DNA from: Lates calcarifer
Taxonomy: Eukaryota > Chordata > Actinopteri > Centropomidae
Reading direction: 5' to 3'
Assembly: GCF_001640805.2 (NCBI RefSeq)
Contig: NC_066845.1
Coordinates: forward strand, 24,520,171-24,584,170
Length of the DNA stretch: 64,000 bases
This document shows positions 39,101 to 48,066 of this stretch, in pieces. The stretch's first letter is position 1. Each line of letters begins with the position of its first letter. Below the pieces are notes generated by a model. That model did no database searches and was not told where the DNA came from. It saw only the letters and a program-made list of their open reading frames with translations. Made by a program: the position numbers and the translations under genes.

Positions 39101-39822
39101 GATCTTGTCCACGACCTGCTCTCCCTTTACTTGGATAGCCTTGTCCTCCAAAAGGTGACATATACTTTCCAGGGTAGTAGTAGCTTTCATATTCATAACT
39201 AACATCCCCCTCAGTGAATGTCAGGTCATCTAGTTCCTCTTCAGATCCAAAGGAATACTGCATCTCATCTGAACCAACTGAGCCATATTCAATCCTCCCT
39301 CTGATCCTTTCAGCCTCTTCCCGAGCAGCCTCCTCCTCACGAAAAGCTGCATAACTTTCAAGTGTTTCCTCTAAGGCAGTTTTGGCCCACAGTCTGGTCT
39401 TGTAAAGTAGTCCTTCTCTGTCTGTCTGCTGTCGTAACTGTTTGACAGAGGGAATTATATCAATTTCAGGAGGGGATGATTCATCCTCAAAGCTGCCGGC
39501 TTCCTTATAAACTAACCGTACTTCTCCACTACCAAAGCCATGCCTCTGTGTGTTTGGCCTGCCGTTTGGGTCCTCTGTATCCTCAGGGGATAGTGCATCA
39601 CATTCTACTGTCTGATAGAACCGGCTCCCTTTGGATTCACAAGGGCTGTCGCTGATCCGGTAGATAATGCTTTTGTCTTCATCTTCCCACATTTTCTGCT
39701 CAGCATCCAAGTAATCGTCCAGGACACCTGAGTCAGGCACTTTATATTTACTCTCCCAATCCTCCACACCCATACCTGAGTCAACCGGGATTATTCTTAC
39801 TCTACCTTTACTGTTTGATCGT
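24184..39822 (-). CDS. unc13b: unc13b giant exon, about 5,200 codons
   Basis: A single open frame enters at 39822 in phase 2 after the acceptor TTTTTTTTCTTGAATCTAG and stays open to a TGA at 24050-24048. The left edge given here is one candidate phase-2 donor (CA/GTTAAAG). Alternatives are 24880 (G/GTTAGT), 24091 (CT/GTTGAC), or no splicing with use of the TGA. The product is mostly low-complexity, rich in Gln, Pro, Ser, Thr and Glu. It contains ordered repeat families and one Trp-rich island, annotated separately below. I do not recognise known enzymatic domains. Extended UNC13B isoforms with a very large central exon exist in mammals as far as I recall, but I cannot verify that. Inferred role: an active-zone scaffold extension placed between the C2A/RIM-binding part and the calmodulin helix. 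An antisense function is unlikely, since opposite-strand frames are broken. Confidence 0.9.
24300..25300 (-). other. unc13b: Giant exon tail: Phe/Gly motifs and acidic linkers
   Basis: The last part of the exon carries more short aromatic motifs: GFMSMFSTPN, GFFSSSPGSLFGSS, SFFGIPSSIG, DLFGIFKGPE, MFEIPGLTAPKFGFMS, SIGSLFSTTSS, GLFSGFKTLSAGIF and SVFGMKLGSMFGNS. Acidic Ser/Glu linkers separate them. Their persistence up to about 24430 argues that the coding sequence runs at least this far and does not end at the potential donor near 24880. Confidence 0.65.
25131..25163 (-). repeat. unc13b: Giant exon: polyglutamine run
   Basis: Eleven consecutive Gln codons (mixed CAA and CAG) follow SPAPRQP and precede KSFFGIPSS. 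Mixed codons make it less prone to slippage than a pure CAG run. Shorter Gln runs occur near 35470 and 35770. Confidence 0.9.
25318..25413 (-). repeat. unc13b: Giant exon: GPRMA pentapeptide tandem repeat
   Basis: Six to seven copies of a 15-bp unit encode a run of GPRMG, GPRMA and related pentapeptides, flanked by Pro/Gly/Arg-rich sequence (RPGMARPPGPPGQRM before, GPRQPGPQKPPEQAP after). It is the most Arg-rich low-complexity part of the exon. The near-identical units suggest recent slippage and likely length polymorphism. Confidence 0.85.
25645..26010 (-). repeat. unc13b: Giant exon: acidic VEK-type repeats of about 23 residues
   Basis: Four or five degenerate copies of a unit of about 23 residues (about 69 bp) follow one another: PDIEKQTEEPQKAGSEEQT, ADMEKSAEKPLEVASEERT, SDVEKITGEPLKVVGDEQA, AHVEKSTEEATVVES, and more loosely SESEKSIEEDLKATSDET. 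The unit is acidic with a conserved EK pair and a Glu-Pro step. It forms the C-terminal end of an acidic region spanning about 25640-26640. A simple in-frame tandem expansion is the likely origin. Confidence 0.75.
26655..27445 (-). repeat. unc13b: Giant exon: second hydrophobic motif array, GLFSMFGG type
   Basis: About ten motifs recur every 20 to 35 residues: GLFSVFSGSS, GLSILGGILPGSS, GLLLMFGGSN, GLFSMFGGSS, GLFSMFGSST, SLFGGILPGST, GLFSKFGGLS, GLFSVFGGQN, VFSLGGSSDG and GFGLFGISFS. Linkers are Pro/Gly/Gln-rich. The form GLFSMFGG alternates with GGILPGS, as if a pair was duplicated. The resemblance to the GLLSGLF array about 8 kb away in the same exon suggests common ancestry or the same function, with Phe/Gly replacing Leu. 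Confidence 0.8.
27460..28640 (-). other. unc13b: Giant exon: acidic Ser/Thr/Glu region
   Basis: About 390 residues dominated by Glu, Asp, Ser and Thr, with frequent SE, SD and TE pairs that would fit casein-kinase-2-type phosphorylation. One less acidic block, HPRSIYIGINCSEVSP followed by YVRLPHIFISAASSPEEE at about 28230-28360, is hydrophobic and aromatic and may be a short interaction motif. The rest is presumably disordered. Confidence 0.55.
28650..30470 (-). other. unc13b: Giant exon: Gln/Pro/Ser-rich central region
   Basis: About 600 residues, low in charge and rich in Gln, Pro, Ser and Thr. It begins with short conserved-looking blocks: NKPVDFSAKDSLNTTNMS, KKEMFERRQSGKQLQKK and LLGIVDLTVDPQNKTTV. 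Later parts are polar linkers (QQQYQQPGVEISWTPPTARS) ending in Pro-rich stretches with PPLVSHHPQTPPVISP. The FERRQSGKQLQKKTLLGIVDLT block is the most ordered part. No domain is recognised. Confidence 0.55.
30490..32135 (-). repeat. unc13b: Giant exon: five degenerate APANSxK / SVGVPLVVE modules
   Basis: A module recurs five times, at about 31940-32135, 31515-31725, 31130-31335, 30770-30950 and 30495-30670. Each has an opening block such as TAPANSIKATLDMSAK, a 15 to 25 residue spacer, an EAVSLVRxRPS-like block, and a closing block such as ARKDSVGVPLVVE. The first copy lacks the closing SVGVPLVVE block, and the third has a divergent opening block (PSTKPVTAVALDMSPK). Gln/Ser-rich linkers separate the copies. 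The closing block, with RKxS before a hydrophobic run, resembles a basophilic kinase site; that is inference. The family is not recognised. Confidence 0.82.
32140..33690 (-). other. unc13b: Giant exon: Ser/Thr/Pro-rich linker with a second YKLK motif
   Basis: This region follows the Trp-rich island. It is Ser/Thr/Pro-rich and presumably disordered, but has conserved-looking short blocks: YPIPEIRIAHADDIPADQ, LNDSVTYNEAYLYNRNRNF, GPQIGNKVLDFSAAIHK and VDCTKYKLKRLKERKQMD. PEIRIAH recurs as PEIRVSH about 330 residues later, so part of it is duplicated. The acidic stretch QTEEDEVEWHSSEYPS separates the two halves. No domain is recognised. Confidence 0.6.
33690..35065 (-). other. unc13b: Giant exon: Trp-rich island, probable folded domain
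   Basis: About 460 residues of ordinary globular composition interrupt the low-complexity sequence. Helical stretches come first (PTQRYLEEIQRLLYG, ELYEHQCLIEALLWQQLND, YALAEALANQVQERYQA). Then come aromatic blocks (APEWESHTWLNPKEMDIS, SEWYQQWLSLLEQGLWWPAE, CGYYVYTDEEYIYSLLTD). By eye, about 12 of roughly 20 Trp in the whole exon lie here. Two PMDLT motifs and a VDFTVYKLKKIK motif fall inside. I do not recognise the fold or family. Its placement suggests it is the structured core of the exon. Confidence 0.72.
35135..38840 (-). repeat. unc13b: Giant exon: about 25 hydrophobic GLLSGLF-type motifs in Gln/Pro linkers
   Basis: A short motif recurs every 25 to 70 residues, with the pattern G-[FLM]-[LF]-S-G-[LIF]-[LF]-[KNG]. 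Examples in order are MSKLLSLIPK, ISKLLSFIPK, VLSGILKFAS, ILSGLLKLGS, GLFSGLFSS, GLLSGFLKFAS, VLSGLLKKAT, GLLGGLLKLT, NLLSGLFNKI, GFLSGLFGIG, GMLTGLLNKI, GFLSGLFSTG, GLLSGLFNKL, GFLSGLFGQT, GLLSGILKLG, GLFSGLLNKI, GFLSGLFGAT and GLLSSIFKTG. Linkers are rich in Gln, Pro and Ser. In the middle, a GFLSGLFG form alternates with a GLLSGLFNKI form, which suggests that a two-motif unit was duplicated. The motifs could be short amphipathic helices or sticker sequences. Confidence 0.85.
38950..39822 (-). other. unc13b: Giant exon head: acidic, Tyr-rich, with a charged helix
   Basis: This covers roughly the first 290 residues of the exon. It begins RSNSKGRVRIIPVDSGMG and contains many acidic residues and tyrosines (DDYLDAEQKMWEDEDKS, VSYEYESYYYPGKY). 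A charged alpha-helical stretch runs through about 39300-39450 (LWAKTALEETLESYAAFREE, then EEAAREEAERIRGRIEYG). It ends with a second acidic helix-like stretch and a basic Pro motif, PKPIRRKLPALP, a possible SH3-type ligand. Composition differs from the Gln/Pro-rich part that follows. Function is unknown. Confidence 0.7.
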
Positions 39823-40449
39823 CTAGATTCAAGAAAAAAAATAAAAGTGCCATGCAGGAAGCAGTGGAGCATGATGCATAGAAAAAGAAAGAAAGAGAAA
39901 TCAAATGTTACACATGAATAAAAAACAGCAGATCATGCGAAGAAAGTGTTTATGCAAGTAAAGAAATGGAATAGTAAATGGAAAAAAGCCAACTATGTGG
40001 TAGAAAAAGTATTTTGTTTGATAGTGTAAGTGTTGCTATTGTCATATGCAGCTGTAAGCTAGGCCAGCTAGCTGGTTATAACAGCATATACTCTTTATCA
40101 CTGCAACACTTACAACTTCATTCTTGACATGATCAATAATTCAATTTTTAAACTCGTATAAGCAACAGATAAATAGTTTAATTCATAAGGCATCATAAGG
40201 TATTCTGTTGCTCTTGGTAACTTGACTCCTCAAAGAAAAGAGCACATATGCATGAATAAAACTTATTTCAGAACGCAATGGAAAAATGCAGGACCTACTT
40301 TAATGCATTTGCTGTTATTCATGAGCTCTACCTATGTATTTGGTGCCACATGATGACCATGGGAATATTGTTCTCAAATGACACTGCAGTGGTGAGGTCA
40401 GAGAGTTGTGTGTTTGCATATGTGTGCCTGTGAGTGGGTGTGTGTTTAC
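39823..40449 (-). other. Intron before the giant exon
   Basis: A 627-bp intron ending in a long T-rich tract and TCTAG at the giant-exon acceptor. The frame happens to be open back to an ATG at 39872 inside this intron. No promoter element was recognised. Confidence 0.85.
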
Positions 40450-40663
40450 CTGGGCCCCCTCATTTCTCTATAGTCTAGCTCATAGCTTTGTATAGAGTCA
40501 GACTCCCTGGACAGGGTTTGATGATGGACCCTGCGTCCTATAGGGTACTGGTGCACAGACGAATTTGTCTGAGAGGTGTTGTAGAACCGTGGAGGTCTGT
40601 TGCTAGTTTCACTGCGGTAGTCGCTATCTCGGTCATCCATTGCACTATCATGGTCATCGAAAG
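40450..40663 (-). CDS. unc13b: unc13b exon: [12 protein letters not shown] linker
   Basis: This 214-bp exon enters in phase 1 and leaves in phase 2. It encodes 70 full codons, including [20 protein letters not shown], the strongly conserved Munc13 linker motif, then [12 protein letters not shown] and [18 protein letters not shown]. The ending resembles UNC13B (DSMQSYDLDYPERR) rather than UNC13A. The acceptor is TTTTTCACCCAG and the donor is GTAAACAC. The exon ends with the two bases AG of a codon. Joined to 22389-22682 this gives Ser; joined to the giant exon at 39822 it gives Arg. Both joins keep the frame, so this exon is the branch point between short and giant isoforms. Confidence 0.96.
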
Positions 40664-42279
40664 CTGGGTGAAAAACAACACAAACATCCATTTTACTCAG
40701 CTTTCATGGTCCTTCTGTACTGCAGACATTACACACCAGAACCAAAGTGTGACTTAAAGCAAACTGAACTAGTCAACTACCATACAACTCTTCCTGAAAA
40801 TGGACCCTGTTAAATGTAACAGACAAGAAATAAAAAGGGTGATCTGACAAAAGTCACCTCTGCATCATTATGATATGCAACTACTCAAGAGGTTCAATCT
40901 AAGAAGACAACTTTCAAACAGTTTAATTTGAGTATATAGCTCCCTCTTGTGGTAGCAGGTATATAATACAAAGAGCATGGACATCAGGCTGACAGTGACT
41001 TCAACAACAAGAAATCTGATTAATATAAACAAACTTAATTCAATATACATAACACATGTCAAAAAATGGACAGTTATGCCTTGTATTAGTTTACAAGAAT
41101 GTGAAATTTCAAACACAATGAGGACAAGTAAGGGATACCAACCAAACATGCAATGGCCCTTATTTGAAAAGGAAATGTAAATAGATGTCCTGTATCATGC
41201 AAAAGTGGAGAGAAAGACAGGTCACGGGGGAAAAACACAACTGTTATACATACTCTGCTGGTCACTCCATCCAAAATAACTCCAACTGCCTGGTGGCATG
41301 GAGGCAAGTGTTCAAAGAAGTCAGGAAGAAAAGTAAACTTCATTATTAAAGAATCAAACCAGTGACTGTAACTGGTGATGGTGGAATGAGTATGTGAGAT
41401 ATAATGGGACTGAAAACACCCAGATCTGTGAGCCTTGATGGAAATGATGAACGATAATACCATTGAGAGATGAATGAGAATTTAGTGAAGCTGGACTGAA
41501 AATGTGATGGCTGGATTGGTTTCACATCCACTATGATGATCGATTAACAATGACACAACAAAACAGTGGCAGGGAAAAGCAGTTTCAGTCAGTATATTTT
41601 TGTGTTTCTTGTAGTCCCCCACTCTTCTAATTCTTTTTACTTTCCAGATATCCCGAAAGACGAGGCAGGTTTACTAAAAAAGTCTACCTCCTGTTAATAA
41701 GTTATATCTTATTAAGCAATTAGAGATGTTAAATCACAGCTCATTAAGGAGTCTCAAGCCCAACCAGGACAGACTTTCTTTTTCTTCACCTTGATTTTTT
41801 ATTTGGTGGTAATATGAGCCCTTGCTGCCACCTAAAACTAAATTTTACCAGAGGTACAGGACAGTATTATTTTGCTTCTGTGTGCAAAAATATATGTGAA
41901 TTGTAAAGAATTTTAAAAGGTGCTCTCTGTAGAGTAGAAGTAGAAGTAAATTTGCTGTAGTTACTGCACTGGTGTTCAACAGGACAGTAACAGCTCTTCT
42001 TAACTAACATTCACAGTGGCCAGTGCATCCAAAAATCCCCCTTAGTGTACAAACAGCAAGCTTGATTTTTTTTTAAATAAGTGGGGACTTATTTACAATA
42101 AGTGGCACTAGAGAACCAGCATTTGTCTAGTAGCTAGTGTCCTTGCTCATCAAACACATTTGTCAATCAATATGACACATGAGTGAAAACAGCACCCACA
42201 AATGACAAAAACACTCAAACCTCATGTAAAAATGCCATGACCTAAAATATTTTTACCAGGTTTTTACTGTAACACTTAC
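40664..42279 (-). other. Intron
   Basis: 1.6-kb intron, AT-rich. No repeat or conserved block was recognised. Confidence 0.85.
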
Positions 42280-42337
42280 AGCACTGGGAGGGTACAGACG
42301 CCATTCGTCTTCTCTGGACCTCTTCCTGCAGTGGATA
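42280..42337 (-). CDS. unc13b: unc13b exon: short variable linker
   Basis: This 58-bp exon enters in phase 0 and leaves in phase 1. It encodes YPLQEEVQRRRMASVPSQC. Its flanks fit UNC13B, where a Tyr-Ser-Ser-Gln-Glu-Glu stretch leads to a Gln-Cys pair before the SFEDPDSAVDD linker. The acceptor follows a good pyrimidine tract (TTTTTCCCTTGTTGAAG) and the donor is GTAAGTG. The final T plus CT of the next exon makes Ser. The segment is short and poorly conserved, so the call rests mainly on phase continuity, the splice sites and the QCS junction. Confidence 0.88.
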
Positions 42338-43477
42338 CTTCAACAAGGGAAAAATGAAAACAGAAAACAAGTAGAGAAAGAGAAAATATGAAGAGATCAG
42401 TGAATGAGAATCATTTATTAGTAATGTGGCAAATCTCAGTGCAGTATTTATGGATCATCTGTGCTGTGATAACCATTGTTTGCCATCAGGTGGCAGCAGA
42501 GAGCCAACACAAACTGCAACATCACTGAGAAAGGTGCACAATATTTGGTAAAACTAAATGTGGAGAATGCTTGCAAAAGCATACATAATCAATTTTCGTC
42601 TGTGGCTAAAATGTAATTGCAATCTTGTAAACAACACTGTTGTACAAGACACAGTCTGAGTAGTTTATATTACAAGGCAAATATCAGGGAAAGTTCAGAA
42701 TCATGTGCTTTTTTTACAAGCAGATATCAGGATGCCAAACATGTATTCATCAGGACGCCTTCCCTGAAAATCAACATTTCCTAAAAATAAAGTGGAAAAC
42801 TGCAAGGGCAGATCAATGGGTCTTATTACTGGGCATTCCCAGAATACATCCCAGTGACTGGCTTCCCAAAACCCACGATGTCTTCAACATTTAGCATCTC
42901 CTCCTGCAAAATGTGCTTTCTGCTTCAGTGTAATAAAGAAACGAATAAAACACTTCCACTCAAACTCCCACCACACATGAGAGTTTGTACATTTCCACTA
43001 AAATAGTCTGATATCTTTTAAAAATACTAACAGACACTAACTTGAATGAGTGCCTAACTTAAGAACAGAGAGTGATCTGGTGCAGTAACTTGTCAGTGCA
43101 AATTTACTGCTGCTTCTACACCTGCATGGTTTTCTGTAGTAGGATGGATGCACGATACAAAAAATGCACAACAAAGGACAGCATTTTTTTATTTATTTTT
43201 TTTAGTTTTTACAATTCACGTTATATTTTTGCACAGAGAGGCAGAATAATCATCCTGTCAGTCATCCTGTACTGCTTGTAAAATTTAGTCTTAAGTGACA
43301 CCAAGGGCTCAGGACTTTTTCCCCAACTACCTACTACCAAGGTGAAGAAAAAGGAAGTTTGTTCTAGTTCCCTTAAGGCATACCCACTGTTTTCTCAGCC
43401 TTTGAGGCTCCTGAATGAGCTGCGATTTAATAATCTTTAACTTATTAACAGGAAGTAGACTTTTTTAGTAAACTTAC
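42338..43477 (-). other. Intron
   Basis: 1.1-kb intron with a GTAAGTT donor. Nothing else was recognised. Confidence 0.85.
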
Positions 43478-43551
43478 CTCATCATGTATCCGCATGGTAT
43501 TGATCCGCTCCAGTTTACTGGTCCAGTACTGAGCCTCGTCTTCTGGGATAT
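43478..43551 (-). CDS. unc13b: unc13b exon: DIPEDEAQYW linker
   Basis: This 74-bp exon enters in phase 1 and leaves in phase 0. It encodes DIPEDEAQYWTSKLERI followed by NTMRIHDE, matching the conserved Munc13 segment DIPEEEARYW just after C2A. The acceptor is TCTGTCCAG and the donor is a strong GTAAGTT. On the transcript strand the intron upstream of this acceptor has a very long pyrimidine-rich stretch (about 43590-43860). Confidence 0.95.
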
Positions 43552-45618
43552 CTGGACAGATGAATTGGACGCAAGACATAGAGGGATTAAAAGTGAGGAG
43601 AATTAAAAGAGTGACAAAAAAATATGCGGTGGAGAGTGCAAAAGGGAGGGGGGGTGGATCCAGGGAAGTGGAGGAAATACAGACACATGGGATGGAGGGA
43701 TAGGTGGGCGGAGAGATGGATGGTAGGATTGAGGATGGGTTGACAGAGAGAGAGAAGGTAAATAATGGAGGAAGAAGGAGAGCGCTGACAGAAAGACAGA
43801 ATGTGAGGCAAAGTGCAAGAGGAAATAAAAGACCAGAGGCACTGTAGCTCCACCCTTCACTCAGTTTCCTCTCCTCCATGCTCCCTATCCCATCCTGTCT
43901 TATCCCATCCACACTGCCTGATGTGCTGCCATCTTATATTCATGTGTGTTTAATAGCTGATGAGGAGATTTCCTTTTGGGGGTCCCAGAAATAGAACTGG
44001 CAACCACCTCAGGGGGCTCAGAGGTCCTCCCCAAAGCCAGAGAAAGATACGAAGGACGAGAATAGGGAAAAATAAGAAACCCTGGATTTGGTCTCTGCCA
44101 TGATCCCCAGTTAAAAAAAAAAAAAAGTTATTTGTTAGTTTGTAATATGTTGGAAGTAAAAGATATTTTAATATATGTAGTGTGTCAAAGTTTTGTACAT
44201 TTCTACCCATGTCCCAGAAAGAACACACAAAAAATATTCTTACGAAACAACAAGACATTTAAATGTGTTTTTGTGTTTCAGCATGACTCATAGTGGTAAG
44301 TGATGACCAAAAAGATGCAACTCCCAACTGAGTAGGACTTATGTTGTTCACTGGATGTCAATTACTTTAACTTTCTAAAAAACCATTTGTCAAAGTCTCC
44401 TAAAATAGGGAAACTACTATCTTATCTCCATCTTCAGGCAGCAGCTTTTGTGTCAAGATGAGCAGACAGCAGCATGAGCCAGTGCCATCTTGACATCAGG
44501 TGAGTGTTGATAAATAAAGTGCCAGGCAGTGAAAGGGGAAAGGCAAAGGCAGCTCAAGAAGAGACACTTCAGACAGCTCCCTGAGCTTACAAAGGAAACA
44601 AAGTGGTCCAAAGAATTGTTGCTGTTCCAGAAATAAAAAAAGAAATAAAGAGTGCAGAGGAATATTTAGCAGCATTTTCAGGGCAACCATAATGTTACCA
44701 TGAAGAAACTCTCATAAAAACTTCATGAATCCTAATGGTACTCCCACAAGGTCTAAAATATGGGGGTTCTACAAGGGAGCCCACAGGGCTACACCGAGCT
44801 CACACAACTGAAGTAAACTGAAGTAAAACTGTGTCTGATCAAGTGACGAGGAAAAGAAACGGAAAAATTATGCAACATACATGGTTCAGGTTTCTTGTTT
44901 CTTCTTTTGAAAAAGGAGGGAAAAATTCACAAACTATATTCTCATATATTTCCAAACCTGCTTTTTAAGCAGTGGCACCATCCAAATTGACTTTTAATCA
45001 ACTTTAGTTTAATTGAATAGTTTAAGCTAGTATACACAAGGAAGTTGTTGTTTCCTCATGTTTATTTATCTCAGGTATTTTCCTCAGGTTTTGTTATTAT
45101 TTGTCAATTTTGTTATGTTGTAAAAAGGCATTAATGCAAAGTAAAAAGTCCTTCACTGTAGAAATGTCCTCATTTGTGTTTGTTTAGCTCGTGGCTGATA
45201 AAAGCACCAGAGTTATCAGCAGTTCAGTGCATATTCTGTTTGATATCAAAATATCATTAATATTACTGTTTTATTGGTAAATATGCCGACCTGTAGAGCT
45301 CTATCAGTCATTTTAATGTAATAAGTGTAGTAATTCCTGATTGGTGAATAAACAGTTATTATCACACAAAATGTTATGGATTTCCATCTATTTTTGGTTT
45401 TCCTTCTTGAGCTGTTATGGTGTGTTCATGGAGATACAGTACCGAGTATTTTGTTTTGTTTTGTGAACCATGAGTTCAAGAGTTTATTTCTTCTGAGCTG
45501 CTTCAAACCTCAAGCAGAGAATAATTAGAGTTCAGATGAGAACAACAGAACGATCATGCTGCCAAACCTTCTGTGGCTTTGTTACTGTGTGTGATTTTTT
45601 GTGTACACATAAGCATAC
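43552..45618 (-). other. Intron with extended pyrimidine tract
   Basis: 2.1-kb intron. Between about 43590 and 43860 the transcript strand is strongly pyrimidine-rich, directly upstream of the 43551 acceptor. The rest is AT-rich and unremarkable. Confidence 0.8.
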
Positions 45619-45742
45619 CGAAGGGCAGCTCAAAGCGGGTGTCCAGCAGCACTTGGTGTGGAGTTGGGTTGGTGGTGCCGCAGATCTCATCCTCCCTCAT
45701 TAACACCTCAGAGTCCAGAGACGTCCACTCTCCGGGTCCCTC
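45619..45742 (-). CDS. unc13b: unc13b exon: end of the C2A domain
   Basis: This 124-bp exon enters in phase 0 and leaves in phase 1. It encodes 41 full codons starting [19 protein letters not shown] and continuing [20 protein letters not shown] to PF. The ICGT.NPTPH and [10 protein letters not shown] blocks are the conserved C-terminal end of Munc13 C2A. The acceptor is ATCCTCACAG and the donor is GTATGC. The last base G pairs with AT of the next exon to make the Asp of DIPED. Confidence 0.96.
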
Positions 45743-46865
45743 CTGTGAGGATCATAGAGATAATTACTCCGTGAGAACCACATTGTCAACATAGTAACTG
45801 AGGGCAGGAGGACGAGGAACGCCATTCAATAAACCTGAGATGAAAAAGATGAAGACGCAAAGAACAACGCAGGTTCAGACTGTGACTGAGCTTTTACTGT
45901 TCTTCAAACTGAAGGGAGAAGTCAAACACTGGAGGCTGAATTATTAATGACTACACTGGCACTGCTGCTTCCTCGCTTTAAAACACTTCAGAAAAAGTAA
46001 TGAGGTCCAAGAGGCGAGACAGGCCTGCCTGCAGCACAGTAAAATGACTTGGCAACTAGCAAACCTGTGAGGGTGCATTTAAAGACTTAGCTGACAGGTA
46101 AAGACAGTGTTTTAATAAGTAAGAAATGGTGGGCGGAAGGTGAGTGTGTGTGTTTATTTTGAGGCTTGTTGTGAGCTTAAGCAGCCTCAGTAACTCATAC
46201 TGTATATATAAAATTATTCATTATATTTTATTTATCCTAATATCCAGTCTATCCAGTCTTGTCTGTGAACTAATTTAAACCACATTCCCATTTCTCTGTG
46301 GTGAAAAAAAGGGCTAGCAACAGAGGTTATCATCTCAGAAGAGTGTGAGAATACTACCAAGACTTTAACAGTACATCTCTCAGTTGGCATGAATGTAACA
46401 TTATCCAAAATGTCCAATGACAGCATCCGTCTGGTTGTTGATTGATCAAGTGATTCAAATCCCGCCGCAAGTGATGCATTTACCCACAACTACAGTGTTG
46501 GTTTGATGGAGACATCACTGTCAAGTGCTGGAAGAGACTCTAGATATTTACAGAAATAGTTGAGCATCAAGACATGAGACAAGAATCTAAAACTCTGAAT
46601 CCGCCTCACTGCCTACATGTTGGGTTTTACGGTTTAACCAGGAAAAACTGATGAGGATGATGTGCTGATGAAGACTGTGAGACATGGCTGAAAGGTCTGA
46701 TAAGGCTAGTGAGTGGATCCCCAAGTCAAGAATAAAGTTTCAAATGCTCAGGAAAAACAAGACTGTGCAAAAATCTTGTGTCTTATTGCAATTTGACATC
46801 AACTTTAAGCCCATTGTGTTTGAGGATGAAAGGATGAGGGTGTGTTTGCGCTGGGAGTGTGTTAC
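45743..46865 (-). other. Intron
   Basis: 1.1-kb intron with a GTAACAC donor. No repeat or conserved block was recognised. Confidence 0.85.
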
Positions 46866-46983
46866 CTCGTCAGACTGTCGAATGGTGTCCAGGGGTATCA
46901 GCGCTGTGCCGATCATAGTGTCCCAGATCAAACCTTTATTCCAGAGCTCCACCACCAGACCTGACTCCAGATGATTGATCTCA
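46866..46983 (-). CDS. unc13b: unc13b exon: C2A domain, central strands
   Basis: This 118-bp exon enters in phase 2 and leaves in phase 0. Its first base completes the Phe codon begun in the preceding exon. It then encodes 39 residues including [20 protein letters not shown] and [11 protein letters not shown]. The [16 protein letters not shown] block is a hallmark of the Munc13-1 and ubMunc13-2 C2A domain. The acceptor is TTTCTTTCCACAG and the donor is GTAACAC. An apparent longer reading frame around it (46740-47249) is only intron read-through. It is separated from the preceding exon by a 12-kb intron. Confidence 0.96.
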
Positions 46984-48065
46984 CTGTGGAAAGAAATACA
47001 GAATAATAGATGTAGGAGAAATATTTTTACTAGGTGGTGGTCTTTTCTTTCAGTAGCTTTCACTGCTGATCTATAACACATATCACTATCCATCAGATTG
47101 TGTTTAAGTAATGAAGAGCAAAAGCAACATCCCCTTCTCATAAGAACAGAAATAACGGTGATAATGTGCTGCTGTTTTTGTGGTTTTGACTCAGGGATGA
47201 TGAGAATACTCTGAATTTCTGCAGTGTAGAAAAGAGCAGGAGGTGTCATCTCACTCTGGGTTTATTGAGCTGTCACAGAAAGACAAGTGTTTGCCAGGGT
47301 TTTTTTTTTTTATGTAATCTGTGTTGTTGTTTGCTTTGAATGTGCTGTAATTGTGAGTGGAAGCTCGAATGAGCCAGCGATGGATATGGTGTTTTGGGTG
47401 ATGTTTGCACCTGAAGATGACATTAGTCCAGTTGAGGTGTCATCAAAATGCCATGAGACTTATTTCTGGGGAACAAATCTTATATTATATTGTTACATAA
47501 ACCTATAATTCTCATAATTTCTTTATTTTAAAGATTTGCTCATTCATGAATGTGTGTGTCTGTGCTCCTCTGAGCCACTGGGCAGGAAGGGCCATTTAAA
47601 AGTGAATGAATGAATGAGATTTATGAATGAAAGGCTGCACAGAGGCAGTGATTCCTTGCCACTTTAAATGCCTTATGCCTTATGTTGCAGCGCTACAAAA
47701 ATAAAGATAAACTGGGTTCATATTTTACCTGTGTTTTTATTCACATATTGCGGTGTTTCACTCTGGCTTTGGCCTTAGTCTGACGCAATACAACTACCTT
47801 TCCCCTCCTATCAGGTCAGTAAGTGGGCCAGTCTCATCCTAAAGTAGTGAGGGTGAAGGATGACAGCCGTCATTTTCTGACAGATCCGTCTTAAAGAGAA
47901 GACAGCAGCCAAACTGTCTCCCCTCCTCATCTGCATATTCATATTCACAGTCCCATTCATATTCATATCGCCTCAGTTTGGCTGTCAGTCATCTCTGATG
48001 ACACTTCACAGCTGGGATGATGGAAAGAAGAGGGTGCATGGGCGGGAGAGGGAGAAGCTGTTGGA

Positions 48066-48066
<1 letters not shown>

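Noticed and set aside
39823..39872. ATG and 16 codons extending the giant frame upstream
   Set aside because: They lie in the intron and include the T-rich tract and AG of the acceptor; the preceding exon joins at 39822 in the right phase. An alternative promoter start there cannot be excluded but has no support.
43445..43912. A 155-codon minus-strand frame with hydrophobic, Pro/Ser-rich product
   Set aside because: Composition comes from the intronic pyrimidine tract; only 43478-43551 is coding.
43950..44258. Hydrophobic minus-strand frame that could be a membrane segment exon
   Set aside because: No matching splice phases are needed between the flanking exons, and no family resemblance is visible.
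46740..47249. A 169-codon minus-strand frame
   Set aside because: Only 46866-46983 is exon; the rest is read-through of flanking intron, as shown by the splice sites and the C2A match.
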